Source: Clostridiaceae bacterium (lineage in GTDB: Bacteria; Bacillota; Clostridia; Saccharofermentanales; DTU023). From it: a DNA stretch of 64,000 nucleotides. The notes beneath the pieces are model-generated. The model was not told the origin of the DNA. It did not search any database and worked only from the letters and a program-made list of their open reading frames with translations. Position numbers and translations under genes: made by a program. Of this stretch, positions 40,962 to 51,261 are shown piece after piece (within the stretch, counting starts at the first letter, position 1; each line of letters begins with the position of its first letter). The stretch is from assembly GCA_012518795.1 (NCBI GenBank), contig JAAYRL010000054.1, positions 1-64,000 of the forward strand, in the 5' to 3' direction.

Positions 40962-42683
40962 ATGAGACTCAATAAAGTAATTTCTAAAAATACGATCAAC
41001 TATTACGTTATCAAAGATGTGGTGAAAGATGGGAAACGGACTACCACTACGGTTGAAGCTCTCGGAAACATAGAGCAGATTCGAGCCAAAAGCGATGGCG
41101 AAGATCCGGAAGTTTGGGCCAAAAACTATGTTAAGAAATTAAATCGAGAATTAAAGCAAGGTAAGGTTACCGTTGTTTCTAATTTAGATAAAAATGTTTT
41201 AATAGAAAAAGAACAACAACGCTCTTTTAACGCAGGTCATCTGTTTGTGAATCATCTATTTAAGCAGTTAGGTTTGGATGACATTTGTGCTGAGATTAGT
41301 AAAGGGCATAAACAAAAATATAATGTTGCGGAAATTCTTTCTACTTTAATTTCCACCAGATTCCTTTATCCTTCCTCAAAAAAATCGTCTCTGGAATATG
41401 CTAAGCATTATTTTGAGCCCCCAAAATCAACCTTATCTCAAATATACAGCTGTTTGAAACTATTAGCCAAACATAGCGATTTCATTCAAGAAGCAGTTTA
41501 TAAGAACAGCAAAGATGTTACTTCTAGAAACAATCGTATTCTGTATTATGATTGCACTAACTACTACTTTGAAATCGAACAAGAAGCCGGTTTTAAGCGC
41601 TATGGTGTCAGTAAAGAGAAAAGACCCAATCCGCTTGTTAATATGGGTTTGTTCATGGATGGCAATGGTTTACCTTTAGCTTTTCACCTTTATGACGGTA
41701 ATAAGAATGAACAAACTTCACTAAAACCTTTAGAACAAAAGGTTATCCAAGATTTCGGGATGTCAAAAATAGTAGTATGTACGGATGCGGGTTTATCTTC
41801 TACAGCCAATCGCAGATTTAACAGTAAACTGGGTCGTTCGTTCATCACCACACAATCCCTTAAGAAATTAAAGAAACATCTAAAAGAATGGGCCTTAGAT
41901 CCGGAAGGGTGGAAAATTTCAGGTTCTGAAAAAACATACGATTTAAGGAATATTGATTTTCATTGTGCTAAGGAAAGAGATCGTATTTATTACAAGAGTT
42001 GCTGGATTAATGAAGATAATTTAGAACAACAATTTATTGTCAGTTTTTCTCCAAAATACAAAATCTATCAAGAAACTCTTCGAGAAAGGCAAATAGAGCG
42101 AGCAAAAAAGAATCTTCAAAAGCCATCAGACTTAAACAGAAAAAGACAAAATGATCCGAAACGTTTTATCAAGAGGTTAGATTATACAGACGAGGGTGAA
42201 GTTGCAGAGAATCAACTCTTTTATATCGACGAAAATGCAATTGCAGAAGAGGCCATCTATGATGGATTCTACGCTGTTTGTACGAATCTTGATGACAATC
42301 CTTTAGATATCATAGCGGTCAACAAGAATCGTTGGGAAATAGAGACTGCCTTCAGAGATTTGAAGACTGAGTTTAGAGCTAGACCGGTATACTTACAAAG
42401 AGAAGACTGTATTGAGGCTCATTTTTTGATTTGCTTTTTGGCACTACTTATTTACAGAATCATGTATCAAAAGATTTCAAGGAGAATTTCTCCGTCGGAA
42501 ATAAGTGGCGGACAGCTATTGGATACTTTAAAAGCAATTCAATTTTTTTCTAAAGATGGTGATATTTTCGAACCTAATTATACTAGAACGGACATAACTG
42601 ATGCTCTCCATGAAGAATTTGGTTTCAGAACCGATACACAATACATTGACACTAGAGCATTGAGAAAATTAACTAAAATGTAA
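40962..42683 (+). CDS. IS1634-family DDE transposase
   Basis: YYDCTNYYFEIE; VCTDAGLSSTANRRFN; NKNRWEIETAFRDLKTEFRARPVYLQREDCIEAHFLICFLALLIYR; start chosen at ATG after aggaggagcttggct. Confidence 0.93.
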   Translation: MRLNKVISKNTINYYVIKDVVKDGKRTTTTVEALGNIEQIRAKSDGEDPEVWAKNYVKKLNRELKQGKVTVVSNLDKNVLIEKEQQRSFNAGHLFVNHLFKQLGLDDICAEISKGHKQKYNVAEILSTLISTRFLYPSSKKSSLEYAKHYFEPPKSTLSQIYSCLKLLAKHSDFIQEAVYKNSKDVTSRNNRILYYDCTNYYFEIEQEAGFKRYGVSKEKRPNPLVNMGLFMDGNGLPLAFHLYDGNKNEQTSLKPLEQKVIQDFGMSKIVVCTDAGLSSTANRRFNSKLGRSFITTQSLKKLKKHLKEWALDPEGWKISGSEKTYDLRNIDFHCAKERDRIYYKSCWINEDNLEQQFIVSFSPKYKIYQETLRERQIERAKKNLQKPSDLNRKRQNDPKRFIKRLDYTDEGEVAENQLFYIDENAIAEEAIYDGFYAVCTNLDDNPLDIIAVNKNRWEIETAFRDLKTEFRARPVYLQREDCIEAHFLICFLALLIYRIMYQKISRRISPSEISGGQLLDTLKAIQFFSKDGDIFEPNYTRTDITDALHEEFGFRTDTQYIDTRALRKLTKM

Positions 42684-42724
42684 CGATTAACCAAAACACA
42701 TTACGCATAATATTTTAAATCTGA

Positions 42725-42767
42725 AAACTCCAAAACGCCTCAACTGTAAGGATTTGGAGTTTTTTTA
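42725..42767 (+). terminator. Terminator downstream of the transposase
   Basis: aaactccaaa...tttggagttttttt. Confidence 0.75.
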
Positions 42768-42792
42768 CTCTCTCACAAGTGTTAAAGATGGG

Positions 42793-42858
42793 AATATTAA
42801 TTAATTTAGTCAATACAAATTAGACCAGATATTTGCTTTATAGTATTCAAAAAGTAGA
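42793..42858. repeat. 66-bp direct repeat, right copy
   Basis: Identical to 40731-40796. Confidence 0.95.
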
Positions 42859-42944
42859 TTGCACTATCGTGAAATAGCTTCGATAATTTGGTTGGAGTTT
42901 TACTTTTATACGTTAAACTGAAAAAGCTTGAGGAGACATATTAC

Positions 42945-43883
42945 TTAATTTGTAATAACAGTAGCTGAACCTCCATGAATGAAGGCATCTATGTTTTCCA
43001 AGGAAGTAATATAAGCTTTGCCATTCTTAGAACTTTCCAGAAAAGAAATTGATGCTTCGATTTTCGGCAACATACTGCCGGCAGCAAATTGATTTTCCGC
43101 AATGTATTGCTTCATCTGATCAACTGTTACCGTTTCCAGTTTTTTCTGGTCAGGTTTATTGAAATTGATATAAGCATTATCTACACCTGTCAAAATTAAT
43201 AGATAATCAGCTTTTACAAGCTCGGCAAGTTTAGCAGCTGCAAAATCCTTGTCTATAACCGCTTCTCTTCCTTCATAATACTGATCACGTTGCACGACCG
43301 GAATACCGCCACCGCCTGCGGAAATCGTAATTATTCCATTTGCGACTAATGTATTAATCGTTTTAGCTTCGACAATTGATATTGGTTTTGGCGAAGGAAC
43401 AACCTTACGGTATCCCCGCCCGGCATCTTCCATATATATATCACCGGTTTCTGCTGCTCGTTGTTCAGATTCTTCTTTTGAAAAAAATGGTCCTATCGGT
43501 TTAGTTGGATTTTGAAAAGCAGGATCATCTTCAGAAATCACCACTTGTGTCAATATAGTAACTATTGACCTGTCAATTCCCGCCTCACGCACGGCTCTAT
43601 CTAACGAGTTTTGAAGCCAAAAACCAATACTGCCTTGAGTCATGGCAACAGCTGTATCTATAGGCATTGCCGGATTTTTATCGGAATTAGCTGCTTCTTG
43701 TTGCAGCATCAAATTTCCCACTTGGGGACCATTACCATGGGTAATGATCAGATCGTAACCGGCTTTAATTAATTTAATCAAATGTTTACTAGTTTTGCGT
43801 AATGCTTTAATCTGACCTTCTGCACTCGGGTCGTCAGTTAGAATTGCATTTCCACCTAAGGCGACAACAACTTTTTTATTCAT
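42945..43883 (-). CDS. arcC: Carbamate kinase
   Basis: [49 protein letters not shown]. Confidence 0.96.
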   Translation of the reverse strand: MNKKVVVALGGNAILTDDPSAEGQIKALRKTSKHLIKLIKAGYDLIITHGNGPQVGNLMLQQEAANSDKNPAMPIDTAVAMTQGSIGFWLQNSLDRAVREAGIDRSIVTILTQVVISEDDPAFQNPTKPIGPFFSKEESEQRAAETGDIYMEDAGRGYRKVVPSPKPISIVEAKTINTLVANGIITISAGGGGIPVVQRDQYYEGREAVIDKDFAAAKLAELVKADYLLILTGVDNAYINFNKPDQKKLETVTVDQMKQYIAENQFAAGSMLPKIEASISFLESSKNGKAYITSLENIDAFIHGGSATVITN

Positions 43884-43989
43884 AATTTCCTCTCTAATGA
43901 ATTAAAATGCAAGTATACATTTTATTTCATCTTTCAACTTATTACATTAATTCTTTCATATGGTTTACTGTTATCATTGTAGTAATCAA

Positions 43990-44051
43990 TTGAAATCCAT
44001 CTCTATTGAAATCCATCGCTATTGAAATCCATCGCTATTGAAATCCATCTC
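43990..44051. repeat. 16-bp tandem repeat, 4 copies (ttgaaatccatcgcta)
   Basis: tgaaatccat recurs at 43991, 44007, 44023, 44039. Confidence 0.95.
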
Positions 44052-44113
44052 GCGTAAAAGCTTGACATCTCATTTTTTGATTAGTATAATCACTTACGTT
44101 GCATAAATTGCAT

Positions 44114-44190
44114 GGGCCATTAGCTCAGTTGGTTAGAGCCACCGGCTCATAACCGGTTTGTCCGGGGTTCAAGTCCCTGATGGCCCACCA
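44114..44190 (+). tRNA. tRNA with CAT anticodon (elongator Met more likely; Ile2 not excluded)
   Basis: GGGCCATTAGCTCAGTTGGTTAGAGCCACCGGCTCATAACCGGTTTGTCCGGGGTTCAAGTCCCTGATGGCCCACCA. Confidence 0.96.
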
Positions 44191-44224
44191 AATTATGCAA
44201 TCTTGACAATCAAACAATATATTC

Positions 44225-44310
44225 GGGAGAATACCCAAGTGGCCAAAGGGGGCAGACTGTAAATCTGTTGTCGTTCGACTTCGTTGGTTCAAATCCAGCT
44301 TCTCCCACCA
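44225..44310 (+). tRNA. tRNA-Tyr (anticodon GTA)
   Basis: GGGAGAATACCCAAGTGGCCAAAGGGGGCAGACTGTAAATCTG...TTCTCCCACCA, class II with long variable arm. Confidence 0.96.
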
Positions 44311-44314
44311 ACTT

Positions 44315-44354
44315 TGAAGCTTACGAACATTTTGTTTGTAAGCTTCTTTTGCGT
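44315..44354 (+). terminator. Intrinsic terminator after the tRNA pair
   Basis: gaagcttac gaacattttgttt gtaagcttc tttt. Confidence 0.85.
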
Positions 44355-44617
44355 CTTTTATAATATTTTTATCTTTATCTATGTTTTTTATCTCAATCTA
44401 CATTAATTTTATCTCAATCTACATTAATTTTATCGCTATATCTATATATATTAAGTTTGAACCTAATTGATTTCGTCAACATATTGCTTGGTGCGGATTT
44501 AGTATATATATATATATTAAGTTTAAGCCTAATTGATTCAGCTCAAGGTTCAATTTCAGAAATAGAGTCAACTATCCTCCTAGTTCCTAAGGTTCATTGT
44601 TATTATGAATTATCAGC

Positions 44618-46924
44618 TCAAGGTTCAATTTCAGAAACAGAGTCAACTTCCGTTGTATCCTCAGAATCAACTATAGGCGGACTTTGCGGAATAGGTTCAG
44701 GAGATTCTATTCCGAAATATTGATCTAAAACTTTTCTTGCAACTGTAGATAAACCGTCACCAAGCGTTGCATCTTCAACAATTCCGGCAAAAACAACTTC
44801 CGGATCATCTAATGGTGCAAAGCAAACGAACAAGGCATCAATTGAAATATTTTGGCTTGCACTGTCCTGAACTTCCGCTGTCCCCGTTTTCATACCTAAC
44901 TCGAACGGATAATTATGAAAATTCATATGTGTCTCAGTATATTCAATATCGTGTTGCAAACCATTCATCGCATTTTTTACTAAATCAATTGAAGTTTGAG
45001 AAAAACCTAAATCCTCAACTTGGATCACCTCCGGTTTGATTATCTCACCATTCGATCCGGTAATTTCTTTAATCACATGAGGTTGAACTAATTTTCCTGT
45101 AGCGATGCCCCCAACTCCCCTTGCCAATTGGATCATTGTATAGGCATTATCAAATTGACCGATTGAAGATTGCGCCGTATCTGCCGGAAACCATAATTGA
45201 TCCTCCGGCAAAGCACGTGTCATGCGTTTAACTTCTTTACTCGGTCGGATTCCTTTAGCTTCACCCGGTAAATCAATCTCGGAATATTCACCCATGCCTA
45301 ATTTTTTGAAAATCGCAGAGAGCTTATCTATAGTCGTATCAATACCCAATTTAGCAAAATACAAATTACAAGATGTTGACATTGCCTGACGTAAATTCAA
45401 ATCACCGTGTCCCCTATCGGGTTCACCGTAACAAGTCCAAATCCTATGTCCGATTTCTTCTTTCCCGGCACAATTATAAACTTGATTTGTTTCAGAAATA
45501 ACTCCGTTTTCCAAAGCCGCAATTGCCGTAAACGGTTTAAAGGTTGATGCGGGGTGATAAATTTCAGAGATAGCCCGATTTAACATGGGCTTATTTTCAT
45601 TGTCCTGAAAATACTCTTGAACCCGTTCCGCTGCTTCAGCATCATATTGAGCCAATACAAAATCCTGTGGGTTAAACGATGGTATCGAGCTCATTGCGAT
45701 TACTGCACCGGTTTTTACATTCATCAAAACTCCACTTGCTGCCTTTGCCGGAACTGACTCCTCTCTATCTCTCAATTCAGCCATATGTTCAACAAATGCT
45801 TCAATCATAACTTTTTGAACATCCGGGTCTATAGTCAAACGCACATTTGCTCCGGGTTGAGGTGTTACACCACCGGTACCTTTAACAAATTCTTCACCAT
45901 CCTCAGTTTTTTGCCAATAACTATACGGAACAGTTCCGGGAATTCCATGCAAATATCTTTCTGCCGATAGTTCTACCCCACTTTTGCCAACTATATCATT
46001 TAAACCATAATCCAAGTTCTTTAATTGCTGATACTCTGTTTCAGAGATTTGTCCGGTATATCCCAAGACATGGGAAAAGAGAAAACTATTTTCTGAATAT
46101 TGTCTTTGTGGCTTATCCGCAATTAGTACTCCTGCATATCTCTGATTCTGCTCTTCTATAGCTGTAATTATTTTTTGATTGACCGGACCACCTACCTCGA
46201 TAGCTTGTCCTTGTGTATATTGCCAATTATGTTCCAGGATCAAATAGCGCATTTGAATAATATTAAATGCCTCTTCGACTGTATAGCGATAATCGCCGCC
46301 GGCATCCCGATCTTCTATACCGAATTTATCAAAAAGCAAATATTCATAAAAATCCTGTGGATCAGTTATGATTCGCTCGGCCGGTTTCTTCGTTTCCTCT
46401 GCTTTTTTCAGACCGAACAGATCTGTATTCTGCTGCCATTTCTCAATTTCCTGTAGATCTTTTTTAAATACGAACTCCGCATTACTTTTATCTCTTTTTT
46501 CTTTACTTGCACTGGAATAATCGAAATAATTTATCAAATTATCCGGCAATTTGACACCGTTTTCGAGCATTAACTCACTTAAATCAAGCAACATGTCATT
46601 AAGTGCAGTACCTTTCAAACCGGAATTGCATAGATACAGCATAGGTTGAGTTATTGAATATGCTATCGGTTCACCTGAACCATCTAAGATGTCACCTCGC
46701 GGAGCTTCCACTCGCATTTGGGCTCGATTACCATAAGTTTCCGGAATCCGGTTCAAGTCAGCAGAACTTAATTGCAATTCACTAGTTCGCCAAAAGATAA
46801 TCAAAAACATTAAAATAAAAAAGAGTCCAATTAAAATATTTCGATTTTTGAAAATACGATTTTCAGATCTTTTAACATTAGAGCTTGTGTTATTTTTGAT
46901 AGGAATAAAATCAGAACGTGCCAC
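44618..46924 (-). CDS. mrdA: Penicillin-binding protein 2 (class B transpeptidase)
   Basis: HPASTFKPFTAIAALENG; STSCNLYFAKLG; MKTGTAEVQDS; N-terminal TM. Confidence 0.92.
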   Translation of the reverse strand: MARSDFIPIKNNTSSNVKRSENRIFKNRNILIGLFFILMFLIIFWRTSELQLSSADLNRIPETYGNRAQMRVEAPRGDILDGSGEPIAYSITQPMLYLCNSGLKGTALNDMLLDLSELMLENGVKLPDNLINYFDYSSASKEKRDKSNAEFVFKKDLQEIEKWQQNTDLFGLKKAEETKKPAERIITDPQDFYEYLLFDKFGIEDRDAGGDYRYTVEEAFNIIQMRYLILEHNWQYTQGQAIEVGGPVNQKIITAIEEQNQRYAGVLIADKPQRQYSENSFLFSHVLGYTGQISETEYQQLKNLDYGLNDIVGKSGVELSAERYLHGIPGTVPYSYWQKTEDGEEFVKGTGGVTPQPGANVRLTIDPDVQKVMIEAFVEHMAELRDREESVPAKAASGVLMNVKTGAVIAMSSIPSFNPQDFVLAQYDAEAAERVQEYFQDNENKPMLNRAISEIYHPASTFKPFTAIAALENGVISETNQVYNCAGKEEIGHRIWTCYGEPDRGHGDLNLRQAMSTSCNLYFAKLGIDTTIDKLSAIFKKLGMGEYSEIDLPGEAKGIRPSKEVKRMTRALPEDQLWFPADTAQSSIGQFDNAYTMIQLARGVGGIATGKLVQPHVIKEITGSNGEIIKPEVIQVEDLGFSQTSIDLVKNAMNGLQHDIEYTETHMNFHNYPFELGMKTGTAEVQDSASQNISIDALFVCFAPLDDPEVVFAGIVEDATLGDGLSTVARKVLDQYFGIESPEPIPQSPPIVDSEDTTEVDSVSEIEP

Positions 46925-47509
46925 TTAGAGAACCTCCTGAGTATCATCGTAAAAACTATCAAAATCTGTATCCGGTTTGGATTTTTCAAAAGGAATAACA
47001 AATCGTAAAATCAGGAACCACAATCCGGCAGCGAGCATGTTGAAAGCTATAGTCAAAGGTAAATCTCGTAAAAAATTTTGTCCAATATAGTTAAATTTCA
47101 AAGCTATTTCATATTGCAAAACTGAAGAAATAAAATGGAATATAGACTCCAGAAATTTTGTTACAAGTAAAGCAATAAAAGCTTGGACAAATAGAAATGC
47201 AGATCGGTGTTGCCATATAGATTGCAAAAAATTCGAGCAAATTATTGAAGTTAACATACCGATAAAAATTCCAACACCGATAATCGGACTAAACAGCCAA
47301 TCATGAAAGAATCCGGCAAGCAACCCCAAAACAAGACTCCAAATTCCATTATTAATATAGGCAAATACCCAAATTAAACTAAAAAAGAAATTAGGATATA
47401 CTTTTAAGCTCGGAAATGAGAATTGACCGATTTGATTAAAAATAAAACCTAATGAGCAATAAAGCAATATTTTCAAAATATTAATTATTATGTTTTTCTT
47501 AGGCATCAA
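46925..47509 (-). CDS. mreD: Rod shape-determining protein MreD
   Basis: Small multi-TM protein between mreC and PBP2. Confidence 0.85.
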   Translation of the reverse strand: MMPKKNIIINILKILLYCSLGFIFNQIGQFSFPSLKVYPNFFFSLIWVFAYINNGIWSLVLGLLAGFFHDWLFSPIIGVGIFIGMLTSIICSNFLQSIWQHRSAFLFVQAFIALLVTKFLESIFHFISSVLQYEIALKFNYIGQNFLRDLPLTIAFNMLAAGLWFLILRFVIPFEKSKPDTDFDSFYDDTQEVL

Positions 47510-48385
47510 TTATTCTTCTCCAGCGTAAGCATCTTCGTTTATTACCGGACCTGACATGACGAAAACAACATCTGTTTCATCATATTTGAGTGCAGGTTCA
47601 ACTAGCGCTTGACGATATCCATCTTCATTAACAGGTAAAATCTCAACTACTTTGCCTATTTCCAAGCCGTACGGAAAAATTCCACCCAAACCACTGGTTA
47701 TGAGCTGGTCTTCTATATTGATCACGGTTGTTGCAGGTATTTCATCTAAAACACATAAGTTTTTACTTTTCAATTCAGGATCACCACGCAAGACAAGAGT
47801 TTCTCCACGATTATCTTCGGCATAACAACTAACTGAAAATCCTTCATGTGTAAGCGGCAAAACTTTTGCACTGAATTCATCAGAATTATAGATTCTGCCA
47901 AACACCTGTGCATTGGCATTAACTACAGGAAATCCTTTTGTTTCAGACATATCGATACCTGCATTTTTGCCTTTATCAATGCGGAATAAATAGGTATCAA
48001 AGTTGATCGGTCTCTGAACTATTCTACCTGCCTCAATAATTGAGTAATTGTATTTTGAAGACAAATTGAAAGCTTGCTTTAACTTATCATATTCAATTGC
48101 CAATGCTTCATTTTCTTTTATTTGAAGACGAAGCTCAACATTTTGTTGTTCAAGTTCTGTAACTTGATTCGACAATTCTTTATTCAATCTTGTAGTAGAA
48201 AAATAATTCCGACCTGACTCTTTTACATTATTAATAAGGTTTTGAATAGGTTTGAAGATTGCCGATAACGGATTTGTACTTTTGTTAACAAAGCTTTCAG
48301 GTAAAATTGAATAAACCATCATAATTGAAACTACAATAGTTACTACTAAAACAATTAATATTCTTGTACGTCGATTCTTTGACAC
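47510..48385 (-). CDS. mreC: Rod shape-determining protein MreC
   Basis: N-terminal TM, coiled coil, then GRIVQRPINFDTYLFRIDKGKNAGID...GLGGIFPYGLEIGKVVEI. Confidence 0.92.
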   Translation of the reverse strand: MSKNRRTRILIVLVVTIVVSIMMVYSILPESFVNKSTNPLSAIFKPIQNLINNVKESGRNYFSTTRLNKELSNQVTELEQQNVELRLQIKENEALAIEYDKLKQAFNLSSKYNYSIIEAGRIVQRPINFDTYLFRIDKGKNAGIDMSETKGFPVVNANAQVFGRIYNSDEFSAKVLPLTHEGFSVSCYAEDNRGETLVLRGDPELKSKNLCVLDEIPATTVINIEDQLITSGLGGIFPYGLEIGKVVEILPVNEDGYRQALVEPALKYDETDVVFVMSGPVINEDAYAGEE

Positions 48386-48419
48386 TTTAATCCACCTGAT
48401 TTAAGTTAATTATCTCCAT

Positions 48420-49109
48420 CTACATATATCCTGCAGCTTTCAAACTAATTGATTCTTTTGCACCTATGATAATATGATCTAAAATATGGATATCTAACTG
48501 TTTACCCATTTCAAATATTTTTTTGGTTGTAATAATATCTCTTTCAGAAGGCGTCGGATCTCCGCTTGGATGATTATGTGCTAAGATTATACCGGCAGCA
48601 TTACTTCTGATCGCTTCACGAAAAATCTCTCTGGCATCCAATTCAATGGATTTAATATCGCCGGTTGAAACTTGGACTGTTCTAATTAATTCCTGTTTAA
48701 TATTCAACAGTGCCAAATGAAATTCTTCCCTAGGTAAAAATCTTAATTGATTTTCAAAATAAAGAATTGCTTTATGGCAACTACCCAATTGTTCTCTTTC
48801 CTGATTTGCTACATAATTATTGACTCTATTTCCCAATTCTACTGCGGCTTTAATCCGAATTGCCTTAACGCGCCCGATACCTGAAACTTTTTGTAATTCC
48901 TCCAGACTTGCCATTTGCAGAAATCCGATATTGTCATAAGTTGCAAGCAACTCCATTGCTATTTCTACTGACGTTTTACCATTCATCCCACTTGAGATGA
49001 CCGCTGCCACCAATTCTGCATCAGATAAAGCTTTCGGTCCCAGTTGTTCCATTTTTTCGTATGGGCGATCTGCAAGCGGCCAGTCTTGGATTGTTAATTT
49101 TGTGTTCAT
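48420..49109 (-). CDS. radC: RadC/JAB-domain DNA repair-like protein
   Basis: WPLADRPYEKMEQLGPKALSDAELVAAVISSG; NAAGIILAHNHPSGDPTPSERDI. Confidence 0.96.
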   Translation of the reverse strand: MNTKLTIQDWPLADRPYEKMEQLGPKALSDAELVAAVISSGMNGKTSVEIAMELLATYDNIGFLQMASLEELQKVSGIGRVKAIRIKAAVELGNRVNNYVANQEREQLGSCHKAILYFENQLRFLPREEFHLALLNIKQELIRTVQVSTGDIKSIELDAREIFREAIRSNAAGIILAHNHPSGDPTPSERDIITTKKIFEMGKQLDIHILDHIIIGAKESISLKAAGYM

Positions 49110-49169
49110 ACTTCAACCTTTCCTTTAAATAAAGAATTGAATTAAAGTAAATTGAACTTAATCTGATAT

Positions 49170-50564
49170 TTAATATTCGACATATCCGACTGTACGCGGA
49201 AACGGTATAACATCTCTGATATTACTCACGCCTGTCAAATACATGATCATTCGTTCAAATCCTAAGCCAAAGCCGGCATGTCGAATTGAACCATATTCTC
49301 GTAATTCCAAATACCAATCATATTGTTCTTCCACCAATCCCTGTTCCATAATTCTATTTTTAAGTACATCAAGATTTTCTTCTCTCTGACTTCCACCAAC
49401 AATCTCTCCGATTCCCGGAACAAGACAATCCATTGCCGCAACTGTCTTGCCATCAGAATTTAATTTCATATAAAAAGCTTTGATTTCTTTCGGATAATCC
49501 GTAATAAAAACCGGACCTTTACAAACTATTTCAGTTAAATAACGTTCATGTTCAGTTTGCAAATCACAACCCCATTCAACAGGATATGCAAAATCAAGAT
49601 CAGCTTTCAATAATTCAGCAATTGCTTCCGTATATGTCAAATAAGCAAATTTACTGTTAAGTACGGCATCAAGCCTTGCCAGCAAACCTTTATCCACAAA
49701 CTGATTAAAAAACGCCATTTCATCAGGACAGGTTGCCAAAACATGATTTATGATCGCCTTGATCATATCCTCTGCTAATTGAGTGCTGTCAAAAAGATCA
49801 GCAAAAGCAATCTCCGGTTCAACCATCCAAAACTCGGCAGCATGACGTGCAGTATTGGAATTCTCGGCTCTAAACGTAGGTCCAAACGTGTATATATTAC
49901 GAAAAGCCAAAGCAAATGCTTCTCCGGCCAATTGTCCGCTCACGGTTAAATGAGTTTCTTTACCGAAAAAATCTTGTTTATAATCAATTTGTCCATCTTC
50001 AGTCAATGGCGGGTTTTTCAGTTCCAAGGTTGACACCCGGAACATTTCACCTGCACCTTCGGCATCGCTGGAAGTAATAATCGGAGTATGAACATAAACA
50101 AAATTACGATCATGAAAAAACTTGTGTATTGCATAAGATGCTTCTGATCGAACTCGGAATATAGCTGAAAACAGATTTGTCCTTGGGCGCAGATGAGCAA
50201 TGGTTCGCAAAAATTCAGGTGTATGTCTTTTAGGTTGCAGAGGATAATTTTCCGGAGCATCTCCCTCCAAAACGATCTGCTCAGCTTTCATTTCAAAAGG
50301 CTGCTTGGCCTCAGGTGTCAAGACAATTTTACCTTTGACAGTAATTGATGCTCCATTACCAATTTTGGCAATCTCATCAAAATCATCTAAAAACTCTCGT
50401 TCAAATACAATTTGTAACGGTTTAAAAAAAGTACCGTCATTTAAAGTAATAAAACCAAAGTTTTTTTGATCTCTGATCGTTCTGACCCAACCGCCTACTG
50501 TAATAATTTGATCTGCATACTCTTCCGGATCGTGAAATAAATCACGGAGTAAAGTATAAACCAT
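49170..50564 (-). CDS. asnS: Asparaginyl-tRNA synthetase
   Basis: OB domain [76 protein letters not shown]. Confidence 0.96.
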   Translation of the reverse strand: MVYTLLRDLFHDPEEYADQIITVGGWVRTIRDQKNFGFITLNDGTFFKPLQIVFEREFLDDFDEIAKIGNGASITVKGKIVLTPEAKQPFEMKAEQIVLEGDAPENYPLQPKRHTPEFLRTIAHLRPRTNLFSAIFRVRSEASYAIHKFFHDRNFVYVHTPIITSSDAEGAGEMFRVSTLELKNPPLTEDGQIDYKQDFFGKETHLTVSGQLAGEAFALAFRNIYTFGPTFRAENSNTARHAAEFWMVEPEIAFADLFDSTQLAEDMIKAIINHVLATCPDEMAFFNQFVDKGLLARLDAVLNSKFAYLTYTEAIAELLKADLDFAYPVEWGCDLQTEHERYLTEIVCKGPVFITDYPKEIKAFYMKLNSDGKTVAAMDCLVPGIGEIVGGSQREENLDVLKNRIMEQGLVEEQYDWYLELREYGSIRHAGFGLGFERMIMYLTGVSNIRDVIPFPRTVGYVEY

Positions 50565-50698
50565 ATTATTCTCCTATACATTTGAAATATTTCTTTCAAA
50601 TGTTCCTTTATTAATGTTGTCTATGCTTTATTTCAAGTTTTATCATATTTAGTAGTTGTATTAAATATATTGACTTGGTGTAAGCGAAATACCGATAT

Positions 50699-51205
50699 TT
50701 AATTTTTCCCACAACAATTTTTGTATTTTTTACCGCTGCCGCATGGGCATGGTTCATTACGTCCGATTTTATCAACTCGAACAATTTTGCTTTGACGCCA
50801 TTCATACAACATTTCTTGTTGTTTGCCGGGCTCGATAATATCATCCCACGCTTTTATGTTATATAACCAATCCGCTTTTGCTTCATGCATTGCAATAAAC
50901 AACTTTTCAAAATCAATTTCGATTTTAATTTCGGTATCATCTTCAACTTTATTTAAATCCAACTCATTTTTCAGGCTTGAATTTATGCCTTCAAGAAATC
51001 CTGTGAAAATAATTGATTTTTTGCCAAAACCGAATTCCTCTCTTAAATCAGTAAATGTCCCTTGCCATACTTTTTGCGGTTCAGCTAAAATAATTTCATA
51101 AGCTTTAGTTTCCAATTGATAATACAAGTCAATTTCCGCCATGTTAAGCTGTTGGCTTTGCTGATCTTGGAACATAGCATTCCATTGTTCAAGATATGAA
51201 CTCAT
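50699..51205 (-). CDS. SEC-C motif-containing protein
   Basis: C-terminal [21 protein letters not shown]. Confidence 0.85.
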   Translation of the reverse strand: MSSYLEQWNAMFQDQQSQQLNMAEIDLYYQLETKAYEIILAEPQKVWQGTFTDLREEFGFGKKSIIFTGFLEGINSSLKNELDLNKVEDDTEIKIEIDFEKLFIAMHEAKADWLYNIKAWDDIIEPGKQQEMLYEWRQSKIVRVDKIGRNEPCPCGSGKKYKNCCGKN

Positions 51206-51261
51206 TGTCTTATTCCTTCCGTAATTAATTTATTTTCAAACATTTTATATTTTAACTACTA

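Larger units (their letters stand above)
40797..42792 (+). mobile_element. IS1634-family insertion sequence, 1996 bp between the direct repeats
   Basis: Terminal tttaacacttg (40803-40813) / caagtgttaaa (42776-42786), each 6 nt inside the boundary; one DDE transposase; long direct repeat. Confidence 0.9.

Noticed and set aside
42945-43883. Arginine deiminase operon
   Set aside because: Only carbamate kinase is present; no arcA, arcB or arcD nearby.
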